From assembly GCA_012295275.1 (NCBI GenBank), contig CM022672.1, positions 31,976,265-32,040,264 on the forward strand: 64,000 bases of DNA. The letters are read 5' to 3'. The translations under genes were made by a program, and so were the position numbers. Under the pieces are notes generated by a model, which was given only the letters and a program-made list of their open reading frames with translations, made no database searches and had not been told where the DNA came from. Origin of the DNA: Chrysomallon squamiferum. Lineage: Eukaryota; Mollusca; Gastropoda; Neomphalida; Peltospiridae. Positions 10,188 through 24,160 of this stretch are shown here, in pieces. Each line of letters starts with the position of its first letter. Positions within the stretch are counted from its first letter, which is position 1.

Positions 10188-11050
10188 TACATTTTTATTT
10201 TCAGTGAATATCTCTGAATTTTTGGAAACTTGAACAATAATAGATTACAGTATTACTGCAAAAACATACAAATATATAAAAATTCTTCACAGACTGAGTC
10301 AAGAGGCCTCTGCACTATCCAATCCAATCTGTTTGACATTTCTCTTAGTTTTTATCTAGCTTTGCCTAAAAAATGTGGCTTTCCAATTACCCAAAAATAT
10401 ATTTGTTTTCTATTTTTTGTTTTTATATCATGTTCTTGTTCTTTTTGTTGTTGTATTACTTTTATTTTATTTTTTAAATATATCTAAACAAAAATTATAG
10501 GGAATTTCAACATGGATATGAAAATAGTAAATATGAATATAGCAATTATGAAAATAGCTGATACTAATATAGTATTTAGCTCTGTATTATTTAATTGCAT
10601 TCCAAATTTTTACTGTTATAATATTAGAATAATCAGTATTGTCATGACATAATAGTTACAGTTCATTGATTAATGTTAAATTAATCTAACTGGAACACAT
10701 TTCACCTTACAAGTGATAGATATGTAAAAAACAAAAAAAGTTAATAAAAATATTAAACAAAATAATAATAAAGAAATAATACATCTGTGAACAACACAGA
10801 AAGAATAAATGTAAAGAATCAATATCACATATGTAAAACACACACACAAAAAAAAGAATGAAACAAGATAACTATTACATTATTGTATTTTTATTTGAGA
10901 TAAATCAAGGTAAAAATGTCCAGAAGATTCAATCAGGTAGTCACATATTTAATAATACACGGATGTATCAAAAATGCATTAGTGTATCTATCACTGTTTA
11001 CTGCAGAACACCTGAGATCTCTTGTGGAACCCCAGTTGAGAATCATTGAT
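10188..11050. other. AT-rich stretch, no gene seen
   Basis: Contains short AATATAG/GAAAATAG variants near 10515-10575. The plus-strand open frame at 10230-10487 lacks splice or domain signals. Confidence 0.45.
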
Positions 11051-11210
11051 AGATCTAACAATTTACTCAGTCTGTGGGGAATTTTTCTTTACAGAGTGTG
11101 TCACAATAAAAATAAAAATGTCACTGCTTGTGCAATTCCATCTAGTCTGCAGTGTATGTAATAATTTACTCAGTCTGTCAGGACTTTGTCTTCACACAAT
11201 GTTAGAAATA
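11051..11210. repeat. Two direct copies of an ATTTACTCAGTCTGT-containing repeat
   Basis: ATTTACTCAGTCTGT followed by a T-rich tract and a G/C-richer tail occurs at about 11060 and again about 105 bp on. A third relative lies on the minus strand within 55203-55472. It is probably a small non-autonomous mobile element of unknown class. Confidence 0.4.
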
Positions 11211-11756
11211 GTTTCACTTGTTAACAATGGCAGTAATTTGCATGTAATTAAACTGCAGTGTGAGAAGAACTGATCACACTTCTTTGAAGGATTAATAAAC
11301 AATGATCCCATGTCTTGTAATAATATCTGCAGCTAGATGAATGAAACTATTTTCATTGTGTTGTGATACTTCAGTTAATTCACATTTACATTTAGTGTGA
11401 AAAGTAGAATCTGCATAAATTCATGTGAGCACATTTTGTGTTGTTTATTGCTTTCATAATGGTCAGAGTGATCTAAAAGATGACAATGCATTTTAAAGTG
11501 AAATTAATAGAAGAGATTTCATCAGATCCATTGTGCAAACAAAAAGATATGTCATTTAATACAGGAAAACTAGCTGACATTCTATAACATAATGTCTATC
11601 ACCAGATAGTGTGTAAAACCAACTTTTTGGCAGAGAGAAAATGAATAAATACTAGCAAGTTAGGAAAACCTGAACTGATGGTTGCATCAATGCTTTCAGC
11701 AAGAAAAAAGCAACATACTATCCATTTGCAATCTGATTTTAGTTCTTTTTATTATA
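11211..11756. other. AT-rich stretch, no gene seen
   Basis: No motif or open frame of note. Confidence 0.5.
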
Positions 11757-12107
11757 TACAACATGAGACAAAACAGAAAAGTTTTTTGTTAAAGCTTTGT
11801 TAGGAGAGTACTGTGTTTATATCTTCTGTTACAAGTTATCTTACGCTTTGATGTAATTTAACACATACATTTTATTTGTAAACAGTGAATCAAACTGATT
11901 TTCCTTTTGTGGCATTAAATTTAATACAGTATTTATGTTAATATTAAAAAGCCACATTTAAACCGATTTTAAAATCCTGGTATTATATATTCAGACTGAA
12001 CTAATAAATAATTACTGATAACACTGCTTACATTTACTCTTTTCTAAATAACAAATCTAAGCAAGACTTTAGCATTCAAGAACTGTTAATAATAACTATA
12101 AATTAAA
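11757..12107. repeat. Dispersed repeat, copy 1
   Basis: Shares long blocks with 43970-44338 in the same orientation, including GTTAAAGCTTTGTTAGGAGA, AAAATCCTGGTATTATATAT and GACTTTAGCATTCAAGAACT. Copy 2 has about 50 extra bases in the middle. No ORF or terminal repeats are obvious. Confidence 0.8.
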
Positions 12108-12335
12108 AGAAAAAAAGAATGTTTGGCAAATCGTTAAAAACTACAGAGGCAAAAATTTAGTCAATAAAAGATGCAGATTTTTGCATTTCATGTAATATTG
12201 TTTTATTGGTTGCCAAAGGGTTTGTGATAATAGTAAGCCGCATTTTCTTTAAAGTTTATTTTTAATATATGTTCAGCTACTGAATGAATTACGAAACAGA
12301 ATTATTTGCATCCCGGAGTGTGGCAAATATTGTAA

Positions 12336-12338
<3 letters not shown>

Positions 12339-12412
<74 letters not shown>
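12339..12412. repeat. (AAT)n microsatellite
   Basis: About 24 units, followed by a short ATT-rich inverse tract at 12432-12460. Confidence 0.95.
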
Positions 12413-12460
12413 CAAAGACGAACGATAAAGATTATTACTATTATTATTATTATTATTATA

Positions 12461-13017
12461 AAAACTATTTTGTTAATTATTTATCACAATAATTACATAA
12501 TATTAAGTCTTCCTTTCAAATTTTAAAATAAACTTTTAAATGTATTTTGAAATTAGTGATTTACTGAAATGTAATAAATGAAAAACTTGTAATAGCTCTT
12601 TTCTGCAGAGAATTAAACATTTGTTACAGAAATCGTAAATGAAATTTCTACCAAGATGTATTACTTTTTTCTTCTTTTTTTAATATTATGAAAATAAAAT
12701 GAAAATAAAAGAAAAATAAAAGAAAAAATAAGATAAATAAAAATAATATAATAATAAAATAACGAAAATAAAATAAATTAAAAAATACAACCAGAGTTTG
12801 AGTTCCTTGTTTGTTTCCTTGTTTCATAACAAACTTGTCGCCATAGAGACATTTACATTTTAAAAATTTGTGTTAATATTATTTTAATGGAATGAAAAAA
12901 AAGACATGATTTAACTTACATTAATTTTCCTTTTTGCTTTTGAAACAAAAAATCTTCAACATAAAATATACTTCCGGGTATATTCTAGATCGGATTTCAT
13001 CTCAGTTCCAGTGCAAC
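12461..13017. other. AT-rich stretch upstream of the minisatellite
   Basis: Contains AAAATAAA low-complexity sequence at 12690-12785. GC content rises near 12970-13017. Confidence 0.5.
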
Positions 13018-13835
13018 AGGTCGCAATCCTCTGTCACGTCTGAAACACGGTTGTAAGATTGCGAGTCTCTGTCACGTCTGAAACACGGTTGTAAGATTGC
13101 GAGTTTCTGTCAGGTCTGAAACACGGTTGTAAGATTGCGAGTTTCTGTCACGTCTGAAACACGGTTGTAAGATTGCGAGTCTCTGTCACGTCTCAAACAC
13201 GGTTGTAAGATAGCGAGTCTCTGACACGTCTGAAACACGGTTGTAAGATTGCGAGTTTCTGTCAGGTCTGAAACACGGTTGTAAGATTGCGGGTTTCTGT
13301 CACGTCTGAAACACGGTTGTAAGATTGCAAGTCTCTGTCACGTCTGAAACACGGTTGTAAGATTGCGAGTCTCTGACACGTCTGGAACATGGTTGTAAGA
13401 TAGCGAGTCTCTGTCACGTCTGAAACACGGTTGTAAGATTGCGAGTCTCTGTCACGTCTGAAACACTGTTGTAAGATTGCGAGTCTCTGTCACGTCTGAA
13501 ACACGGTTGTAAGATTGCGAGTCTCTGTCACGTCTGAAACACGGTTGTAAGATTGCGAGTCTCTGTCACGTCTCAAACACGGTTGTAAGATTGCGAGTCT
13601 CTGTCACGTCTGAAACACGGTTGTAAGATTGCGAGTCTCTGTCACGTCTGAAACACGGTTGTAAGATTGCGAGTCTCTGTCACGTCTGAAACACGGTTGT
13701 AAGATTGCGAGTCTCTGTCACGTCTGAAACACGGTTGTAAGATTGCGAGTCTCTGTCACGTCTGAAACACGGTTGTAAGATTGCGAGTCTCTGTCACGTC
13801 TGAAACACGGTTGTATGATTGCGAGTCTCTGGCGC
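13018..13835. repeat. CpG-rich 38-bp minisatellite, 21 units
   Basis: The unit contains CACGTCTGAAACACGGTTGT followed by AAGATTGCGAGTCTCTGT. I count 21 occurrences of the GTTGTAA/GTTGTAT segment. Each unit normally has three CpGs, in an otherwise CpG-poor neighbourhood. Variant units (CAGGTCTG, AGATAGCGAG, CTGACACG) cluster in the first half, while units from about 13490 to 13800 are almost uniform. 38 is not a multiple of three and the frames are closed by stops, so it is not a coding repeat. There are no unique spacers, so it is not CRISPR. Confidence 0.95.
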
Positions 13836-15299
13836 GGCGTGAAAACACGTGAACTTTGTTACATTGGAAGTTGATATGCTGCAATGTTACATAACTTTCT
13901 AACTGGTGCTGCGACACATTAATAGATGTGAATACTGAAAGAGAAAAATGGTATATGTTATGTTTTATAATGAATCTAAATTTCATGGTATATTTTTAAG
14001 TGTTATCATCCCAGAGCATATTATAAAGGTAATACTAGATGAATGTGTTTTTGTAATGGCAGTAATAAAGAAAGGGAAAAATCGATTCTGTCATGTTTGT
14101 AATTTTGGCGATGATGAATTTTAGTGTATTTTTAACAGTATATCTGTCAGGTAAATGAACACACACACACACACACGCACGCACGCACACACACTTTGTT
14201 GTGTACACTACACTGCCTATCAGCAGTCTGTCATTTAATATCTTATAAGGATGTGAAATAATGTTTTTATCTTAATATAGATTCAGCTGAAGAACGTTAT
14301 CTCAAGTCTTACAAATATTATTTATTAACAAGTCAGCACCAATCGTTATTTTGAACTATACACACACCCGTTGTCTATTAGTATTAAAGTAAGAATGATT
14401 ACATTTCGGGTAAATGTTGTTAATTGTATCACTTTTAGTTACAATCTTAGTCACCATATTACAAACGATATTTCTAGTCCTTCGTTATCTTATAGATATG
14501 TGATTTTATTAACATACATTCTTTAATTCGTGTGGATGTTCTGTGGTTAAAACATGCTGTTAAAAGAATTTTACGTTATCACTTATTACAAGACAATGAT
14601 GATTTTGAGTGGTCTAAAGGTATTAACTACAGAATCTTTAAATTAGAACATTATCTGTTAAAATAGTCACACCAAAATGCTACAATAACATGTAACTTTA
14701 AAAATGTTAATGTGAAACATTAAAGGATTTAATACTTGAAAGGAAAAAACGGTAACTGTATTTTTATGATGAATCTAAACTGCCTGGCGTACTTTACTTC
14801 TTGTAACCATATTATAAATGCTAAATTAAGTCTCTTTTTTTTCCTTCTTTTTAACGGTAATTCTAGATGAATGTACTTTTTTAATATGTATATTACATAT
14901 ATACTGGTAATGTGAAACATTAATGGGAGTAATAATAAAAAAGAAAACGAATGAAATCTGTAATTTCAGAGTATATTTTTACCGTACATCTTCACACACT
15001 AACGCACAGAGACGCAGATGCACACACCATAGTATTGTGAGTGTGTGTCTGTGTGTGAACACAGAGACACGTACATTCACAGCCACAATCACCCATGAAC
15101 AGGCGTAAAGAAATGAACGTACAACATTTTGGCACTGTTTCAATTTGTAAAACAACGTTTCTATTCATTTACAACGTTGTATTTTTCTCTGTAGTTTGCA
15201 ACAGAAAGATGCGGAAACTGACAGAATGCGCGCGCTTTTATATCTTTCGGTTGTCATAGAAATAATTGTGTTACCGTAGCTCTCGTAACCGAGTTCTAT
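13836..15299. other. AT-rich stretch with AC repeats
   Basis: An (AC)n tract lies at 14160-14195 and an AC-rich patch near 15000-15100. Related blocks (ATGAATCTAAAyTkCmTGG, and a GGTAATnCTAGATGAATGT block) occur near 13972 and 14767 and near 14029 and 14854, so a degraded direct repeat of about 800 bp spacing is present. No gene is seen. Confidence 0.45.
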
Positions 15300-15856
15300 A
15301 GCAATATAAAATAATGTTAGTATTTGTAGTAGCTCTTGTATGTAGTAGCTGTAGTAGTAGTAATAGTATGAGTTGTATTTGAGGGGATGTGACAGTTGTC
15401 GCAGCTGTTATAAGTGATGATGACTGAAGCAGTAGTAACAGTATTATAGTAATAAAACTAACAGTACTGATAGCAGCAGTAGTAATAGTGGTAGCAGTAG
15501 CTGAAGTAGTAGTAGTTACAACAGTCGTGGTAGGAACAGTATTGTAACCACTGTCACCATAGCTACGCTAATATTAACCTACTAATCCCAAACTCAATAC
15601 CATCATTATACGACCAGATATACATCAACCATCCCAGAAAAAAAGCCTCAGAAAAAAAACCCCAAAAGCCCACAATTCCCCCAAAAAAACAAAAATACAA
15701 TTACTATTATTACTACAACTAGAGCCAAAACAACAACTATAGATCAGTTGTAGTGGTAGTAGTAGAAAGAGTAGTAAAACAGTAGCAGTAGTAGTAGCAA
15801 TAGTAGGAATAGTAATAATAAAAATGATAATAGTAGTAGTAGTAGCAGTAGTAGTT

Positions 15857-15908
<52 letters not shown>

Positions 15909-16080
15909 CAGTAGTAGTAGTAGTAATAGTAGTAATAATAACAATAATATTGATGATAGTAGTAGTAGTTGTAAAAATGAAACAATGAAAAAAGGTCCAA
16001 AAAGAAAGAAAGAACAAAAACAACAACAACAAAAAAAAAAAAAAAAAAAAAAAAATAAAATAAATTAAAATAAAGTAAAT
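15300..16080. repeat. Long compound AGT/AAT microsatellite with A-tract
   Basis: Imperfect AGT, AAT and AGC triplets fill 15300-15560 and 15750-15970, with an A-tract near 16029-16055. The long minus-strand open frame over it is a translation of the repeat. Confidence 0.9.
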
Positions 16081-16228
16081 TCACCAGCTGTTTTATGACT
16101 TATTTGTATTTCATATTTACTTACTTCTTTGTATTTACACGTCTACAAATACAAACTATTAGAATTTTGTCACCTGCCTACTCACTTATTTTGTTCTAAC
16201 AGTCAAACGCTATGATTTCATCCTCGTT

Positions 16229-16252
16229 TTTTTTTTTTTTTTTTTTTTTTTT
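16229..16252. repeat. T-tract
   Basis: About 24 consecutive T. Confidence 0.9.
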
Positions 16253-17089
16253 CATCTTTCTCCTTCTTCGCACTGTCTGTACTGACATATGTTCTTAATA
16301 AGCAAGGTAAACCGCAGACACGTCAGTTTATTGTTCCAAGGACACGCGGTTCTAAAGACAAATTCTGCTACTACATTAGACTGAACTTACAAACACGAGT
16401 AGAGACCCGGCATTAATCTGCAAGACGTGTGTGAATGTAGCGCGGAGTCGACACCGGGAGACATGGAATTTCAGTTCAGTGTGGCTGATGGTTTCAGTCA
16501 CAGAGTGAACGCCGTGTAGGAGTTTAACAGTCGCAGAGAATAAATACATCGACAGGCGTACTGACTCTACTGAACAACGAGCGGCTTGAATACCTGAAAC
16601 TCATAATCATCGAGACTATGAAGAAGGGGGAGTCAAACCCCCTCCAAAATGAGCCAACACAGACATGAATTTTAGGGCAAAACTGTGTTTTTAATCGGTG
16701 CAAAATTTATCTGACAAACAAGGGAATGCAACCCAGTTACTTGTGTTTTTATTCTGTGTAAAGAAACCCGTATATTCCAACCCCTCTACCGCAGCCCACT
16801 GGTCAAAAAGAACTCATACACCCACGTTTATAATGAATGATATAACATGTGTATTAAATACATAATACATTATTACTCGAAGAGAACCCATACACACACT
16901 TTCGTAATGAATGATATAATGTATTTAATACATAATATATTATACTAATTATCAAATGTAATCCTTACGCTGGCGTTCATAATGAATAATATATAATACA
17001 TTTTAAATACATAATAATATAGACATTAAAAATATCATATTTTCAGATTGAGTTTATATATATAAAATAAATATTTATAGCCTTTACCC
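16253..17089. other. Partly GC-richer single-copy stretch
   Basis: 16300-16620 is notably richer in GC and CpG than its surroundings but shows no long open frame or domain. It may be non-coding exon, promoter or decayed element sequence. 16800-17000 contains two related blocks (ATAATGAATGATATAA) about 75 bp apart. Confidence 0.35.
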
Positions 17090-17420
17090 AAATTATTATT
17101 ATTATTATTAGTAGTAGTAGTAGTAGTAGTAGTAATAGTAGTAGTAGTAGTAGTACAAATAGTAGTTATAGTAGTAGTACTAATAGTAGTTATAGTAATT
17201 GAAGTACCAGTAGTAGTAGTTGTAGAAATAGTAGTAGTAGTGTATTATACATTATTTTAACGTTTCTATCACAAATATAAAAACACATCATCATTATCGA
17301 CATAATTATATTACTAGTACTTTATTATTATTACTATTTATTTAGTTAGTTAGTAGCAGTAGTAGTAGTAGTAGTAGTAGTTGTTGTTGTTGTTGTTGTT
17401 GTATTATTATTAGTAGTAGT
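17090..17420. repeat. ATT/AGT/GTT compound microsatellite
   Basis: Triplet repeats changing from ATT to AGT, then GTT near 17382-17402. Confidence 0.9.
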
Positions 17421-18138
17421 AGCATAAATGTGTTAATCGGGTTAAGATTGCAATATAAAAATTCTAAATTAATGTCAGTTTCGTAATATATTCTTTAAAA
17501 AAAAAAAAAAAAAAAAAGTATTTAGGCGTATAGAAGAATTACCAGTATTATTATTATATATAACTTAGCATAACGAGTTTTAACTGTTAACGTGGAACTG
17601 GGAAAAATTAAACGCTTATCTGATTATGTGTCATCTGCTACAGCAGTATTTTCACAAGATTCAGCGTTTCTATCCGTCTCGTGCGTCTCACGCGCTTTGA
17701 GTCACTATGGCAATAGCTGAGTGACGGAGGCGATAGAAGTGGGAGGAGCTAATATTTGTCAGAAATGTTGGCGGTTTATCTCTACGGCGGAACCCAGATA
17801 GGGAGGAAACTGGTAATGGGGGGTGACTAACGTCCGCACAAAAATTTGTAGGGCAGCCCCCTCAGAAAGAGTTAATTTCTATCCTGTATATTTAATATTC
17901 TCAATTCGCCACCAAAATAAACCAAAATATGTATTGACAAAATATATATATATATATACGTATGTATTGACAAGAATATATGTAGCTACTTATATACTGA
18001 ACTGAAAGCGATATAAACACACATATATCGAGAATTACAAAGATAGTTTCACTAACATGTAGAACTGTCTACAGTTAAACTAAATATAGATGTAGACAAG
18101 TCTGTTAAACTGGTTAACACTGAATCAGATACAGATAG
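17421..18138. other. Stretch with a CpG-richer block
   Basis: 17640-17860 has raised CpG (for example CTCGTGCGTCTCACGCGC) and could be a promoter or first exon. No coding frame is clear. An A-tract lies at 17498-17517 and (TA)n near 17943-17958. Confidence 0.35.
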
Positions 18139-19106
<968 letters not shown>

Positions 19107-19110
19107 TCAT

Positions 19111-19148
<38 letters not shown>

Positions 19149-19155
19149 AAACAAC

Positions 19156-19190
<35 letters not shown>
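19107..19190. repeat. CAA then AAT microsatellite
   Basis: Contiguous CAA units switch to AAT. Confidence 0.95.
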
Positions 19191-19192
<2 letters not shown>

Positions 19193-19529
19193 TTATTTAA
19201 TGTTATTTAATGATCACCATTCACAGTAAATGTCGAGTAACAAACACTTCGTGTTTCACAGTCTTCATTTAGAAGACAACAAAAGTGTTTACTGATACAG
19301 AGGGAGATAATTCCTATATCACTTGCATAGAGAGAAAACTTGAGTTATTTCCCTTTAGCGTTTCGAATTTATTCTTAATTAATTGTATATTTTGAATAAA
19401 AGCTTTTGATACAACATCGATTAATTATTAAAAAAAACAACAACAACATATTCGTACTTTGGAGTTTCAAATCAAACATGGATATCAACCTTTTCTAATA
19501 AACAGGAATCGTGTTTATATATATAAATT

Positions 19530-20680
19530 ACTAAACGCTTAAAACGTGACACAGGATATAGACAAGGGGATCTGTTATTTCACTGCGTTTTCATTTTGTG
19601 TGTTGAGAGTCTTGGAATCTTGGTAAGAAATAAGTAACATATATATATATATATATTATACGGGATTGAGATAAACGGCAATGAATTCAAAATTTCACAG
19701 TTCGCCGACGACACAGTATTGCTATTAGGTTGGTGTGATAAAACTCTGTGAGCATCTGTGGAAACAAAATATTTGATCGATGTATCTGGTCTTAAAGTTA
19801 ATGCGTATCAAACAAATATAATAAACTTAGGGAAAGACCAAATTAATCATAAAAAAAAAATCTGATCAAAACAAAAATTAAAATGGACTACAGAATTCAC
19901 AATACTTGGGGTACGGTTTTCCACGGATCTGTATCAAATACAAGAATTAAACTTTAATGCAAAGTTGAAAGAGGTTAAAAGGCTGCTTGAACAATGGTCA
20001 AAATGTTCTTAGTGTCCTCTAAGAAAAATTACTGCAATAAAAAGTTTAGTTTTATCGAAAATTGTTTATTTTTTTCTTCACTGCCAAATCCAACAAACTA
20101 TTTTTTTAAAATATTAGAAACCTATTTCTTTCAGTTTATTTGGAATAAAAAACCTGATAAAATAGCTAGAAAAAAACAAACACCCGCTGCCCCATTATTT
20201 GACTATTATCAAAATGGTTGTTTAAGAGCAATAATTGTTAAGTTACTTTTTAATGCGTTAAAGATATCGTGGATTAAAGACATAAATTTTAGCCAAGACA
20301 TTGCCTCTCTTTTGAGTAACTGTTTATAATCAAAAGCTTCAATGACATTAGTTTTAGGGTCAGCCTACAGTGAAGCAAAATTGTTGAAACGCACAAATTC
20401 CTTTTGGAAAAATGTTTTACACATATGGTCAAACTTTCTAGAGAAATGTGAAAGCAGAAGGGACAAGATAAAAATACTACGTCAACAGATATAATATAAT
20501 GTTCGCATTAAAACTGATAATAAATCAGCTTATTATAAGACAGTGGCAAAGAAAGGAATTTTATTTTTAAAAGCTCTTTTTGCTAACGACAACTGGATTT
20601 AATGCATTCCATTTTGTAGAAAAGAAAATATAACTTAAGACCACAATTTTATATTTATAGTGTCTTGTTGCTAGCTATTA

Positions 20681-20717
<37 letters not shown>

Positions 20718-20910
20718 CATAAATTTGGTATAGAGTTCTGTAACAAATGGTGGGAAGCTAACTACAAACACCGAGCTTAGATACTTTCAGTACAAGAATT
20801 TATGATTTGTCTTAATAACAAACATTTGGTATTATATCGTATAAAAAGATTCAGTTAAATGTGAATTTTGTAATATGTTTAGTGAAAATGTAATACGCAT
20901 GTTCTCGTTA
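19530..20910 (+). pseudogene. 5'-truncated non-LTR retrotransposon, reverse transcriptase remnant
   Basis: Plus-strand frames give RQGDLLFHCVFILCVESLGI, then GIEINGNEFKISQFADDTVL with the FADD catalytic box at 19701-19712. Next come SGLKVNAYQTNIINLGKDQI, LGVRFSTDLYQIQELNF, EVKRLLEQWSKCS, FIWNKKPDKIARKK and YYQNGCLRAIIVKLLF, then SFWKNVLHIWSNFLEKCESR. This order (RQGD, FADD, thumb with W.R/K, WN.KPDK) is typical of LINE reverse transcriptases. The 5' fingers and any endonuclease are missing. Stops and frame changes show that it is dead. A CEFCNM-like end near 20860-20880 may be the usual C-terminal Cys motif. An A-tract at 20682-20716 interrupts it. The clade is not assigned. Confidence 0.85.
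20682..20716. repeat. A-tract inside the LINE
   Basis: 35 A in a row interrupt the 3' part of the element. Confidence 0.9.
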
Positions 20911-21045
20911 TGATCTATTTTTCTATTTTGTTTTTTTATGTTTCTTACAATAATATATACTTTTATTTATGTGATCAAATATTTTTTATGTCTAAAACAT
21001 GTTAATTTATTTATATGAACAAATACCTCTAAAACATGTTAATTC

Positions 21046-21053
21046 TTCTTCTT

Positions 21054-21121
<68 letters not shown>

Positions 21122-21140
21122 CATCATTATTATTATTATT
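21046..21140. repeat. TTC then TTA microsatellite
   Basis: Contiguous triplet arrays. Confidence 0.95.
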
Positions 21141-21479
21141 GTGTTGTTTTGTTTTGGTTTTACTAATGTTGTGGAGACTTCTGTATTTTAACACATTAAT
21201 TTACTTTTACTTTTTTATTAGTTTGTTTTAGCTGTATTATATATAATACTGTATCATTTGTAGTCAAATAAAAGAAAAGAAAAATAGAAAGAAAATTAAA
21301 TAAATAAATAAAAAATACCAACATATAAATTAAAAAAAAAAAAAATAAATAAAACAAATAAATAAATAAATAAACAAACAATATTACCACAATGATGAGT
21401 ATAAGTGTTAGTATTTGAACAAAGCTATTTTTGTTATACTAAATATAATAAAGGTAGTATTTGTCACACCTGTGTTTAG

Positions 21480-22148
21480 ATCGCTCTGACTCACAACACA
21501 TACAAATAAAGGAGTGTCCCATGTATTCTGATTCACCATTACATTGCATATTTCACGATCATAGTATAACGTTTCTTGTCGCCAATACAACTGACACGCT
21601 ATTTTGATCTGACCTACATAACAGACACTTGTTAACGATAACTTTTTCATCAATATATTGACTGAAAATAAAGCTAAATATTTTACAGAAAAAATTAGTA
21701 ATGACAAATTATATATTTTTTTTTTTTTTTTTTTTTTTTGTTTGACAAATTGTTTGCAATAAAACATTTGTATGTATCTACCACCACACGTGGCGTGACT
21801 TGTACGATATCTGATTTCAATCACGTGCTTATCAGCAGACGACTTAGTAAACAGCGACACACAGAAAATATTTCAGTGACCTTGTCAAGCAGAAAGGAGT
21901 CAGTTCTAGGAAAACCACTCACAAGCAAGAAGCATTATTCAGAAGTAGTCGGCCATTTTGAAATTTGAAGGTATTTTGTATTTTATTGTCATTTAATATA
22001 TGCTGTACTATTGCTTTGCTTAAAACAAATCAGACATATAGAAATTGTTATCTATTTTGTGAAGGCTATACATTTTTTGTGTGAATTTTGTTAAAGGCTT
22101 TTTTTTCGTACCTAGCATACAGATTTATAAGAAATATCGATAAAATAT

Positions 22149-22204
<56 letters not shown>

Positions 22205-22480
22205 TCAATCGTCTTTATAATAATTATTATTATTACATTAATAATAGTAGTAGTAGTAGTAATAATAGTATCACCTAAATATAGTTCAATGATTCATTTA
22301 TTACTTATGCTATATATTTATCGATCTGATTACTTTATATTACTTTATTTCATTTTATTTATTTATTTATTTATTTATATATTTATCTATACATCCCTGA
22401 TCTCAGTGATCAATAGCAGAGTTGTTAAACGGAAATTACTCGTTTCTAAGAAATTATCGATCAGGAAGTTTTTCAGGTAG
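21480..22480 (+). repeat. Upstream segment, duplicated copy 1
   Basis: Collinear similarity with 23190-24160. Matching blocks, in order, include GACCTACATAACA, a TATCTGATTTCAATCACGTG/CAGTCGCGTGTTTATCAG region, a GTCGGCCATTTTGAAA-like block, ATT arrays, and TCTCAGTGATC through AAATTATCGATCAGGAAGTT. The end is followed by CAG/GTAGGT, a plausible splice donor, so it may contain a 5' UTR exon for the BTB gene downstream. Confidence 0.55.
22151..22203. repeat. (AAT)n microsatellite
   Basis: Uninterrupted AAT run. Confidence 0.9.
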
Positions 22481-22536
22481 GTATGTACTTTAAAACTACA
22501 AAGTATTTTATATTGTTCTTATTTTATTTATTTATT

Positions 22537-22544
<8 letters not shown>

Positions 22545-22605
<61 letters not shown>
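22545..22605. repeat. (TTA)n microsatellite
   Basis: Uninterrupted TTA run preceded by TTTA repeats. Confidence 0.9.
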
Positions 22606-22761
22606 TATTTTCTTATTTATTTCTTTGCATGTGTTTCGTTCAGTCTTTCTTTCTTCCTTTCTTCATTCGTTCCTTCCTTGTTTATCTAACATTCATTTTG
22701 GTCTATCACCGATGCTAACCAATATATAAAATGTTTTTGCATCTTGTTTTCATCTAAAATG

Positions 22762-22762
22762 G

Positions 22763-22804
<42 letters not shown>
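22762..22804. repeat. A-tract
   Basis: About 43 A in a row. Confidence 0.9.
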
Positions 22805-22806
<2 letters not shown>

Positions 22807-22978
22807 ATAAACATTATTGCTGCTATGGATATACATGTAACAAACAGCGTTATAGCGTGAGGCTTTTTAAACATGAAAAAATATGTGCTAGACCCGACTA
22901 TAAAATGTTTCTTACCATCTGGTGTATGGAAGGTGTAACTAGAGGATGTGATAATATTATCTCATATAATTTTATTAC

Positions 22979-22982
<4 letters not shown>

Positions 22983-23046
<64 letters not shown>
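22983..23046. repeat. (TTA)n microsatellite
   Basis: Uninterrupted TTA run. Confidence 0.9.
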
Positions 23047-23189
23047 TTGTTATTATTTTGTTTTGTTGGTTGTCTTTATCGTCTTTATTGAAATTGTTTA
23101 TCTTCTCACAATGCTGACAAATGTAAATAATTTCTTATTTTCACGGGTTATTTCTACACTTATGGACAGATAGTGTATTAACAATGAAT

Positions 23190-23422
23190 TTGTCAGATCG
23201 CTGTAAATAACACCCGAGTATACCTTTGTGTGTCTCGTGTACCAGTAACACGATATTTTTACATGACCTACATAACAAGCAAACAGTCAGTGTTAGATTA
23301 CATTCACATACTGGTCATGCAAGTTTCGTCAGAGAAATAAAACATGTACATATTTCTTATTATTGTTGCTGTTGATGTTGTTGCTGCTGCTGCTGTTATT
23401 GTTGTTGTTGTTGTTGTTGTTA

Positions 23423-23466
<44 letters not shown>

Positions 23467-23953
23467 TACCTTTATAACTGACGTATAAACAATGCAGTCT
23501 AGTAGTACTTAATCTACTGAATTAGAATTAAAGTTATCTGTTGTAAAGAAGATGTATGTAAGATGAGTATACAAATATCTCGTAAAACGATTTGTTTATT
23601 TTAATCTGAGACTGAAACCTAACAAAATGACACTTTGTGACGTCTAAGAAGATATTTGACGTCAGTCGCGTGTTTATCAGTGGAGGGTTTGATAACTAAA
23701 AGTTTACAAAGCAGAAGTGAAACTAGTCAGCCCATATTGAAAGTGTATGATATTTTATATTTTATTATGTTTGAACGATTCCGGTGTTCTTAATTTATTA
23801 CTAAATATATCAGAGTTAGTTCTTCAACAAATAGATTATTTAAGTGTGAGTTTTCTTTAAACTTAAATGAAAGATTACGTATAACATGACTTTACTAAAG
23901 TCTTTAGTATGATATTACTACTACTACTACTACTACTACTACTTGCCCTACCC

Positions 23954-23985
<32 letters not shown>

Positions 23986-24160
23986 TTTTTATTGACGTCT
24001 TTTTGCTTTATATTTTATTTTTTTTTATTTTTTTTTTTTTATTCATTTATTCTTAGATCGGTTATATCTGTGATCTACAGTTGAGTCGATAGAGAGAAAA
24101 TAGTCGCTTATAAGAAATTGTCGATCAGGAAGTTGAAATTAAAGGTATTTTGTATTGTTT
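23190..24160 (+). repeat. Upstream segment, duplicated copy 2
   Basis: Second copy of 21480-22480, about 1.7 kb downstream. It ends AAATTGTCGATCAGGAAGTT, then GAAATTAAAG/GTATTT, again donor-like. Microsatellites at 23398-23464 and 23921-23985 lie within it. A shorter third relative of its end lies at 24543-24612. Confidence 0.55.

Noticed and set aside
13018-13835. CRISPR-like regular repeat array
   Set aside because: The units are contiguous with no unique spacers, and the window is eukaryotic.
15625-16084. Long Ile/Thr-rich and Tyr-rich open frames
   Set aside because: They translate AGT/AAT microsatellites and have no independent coding signal.
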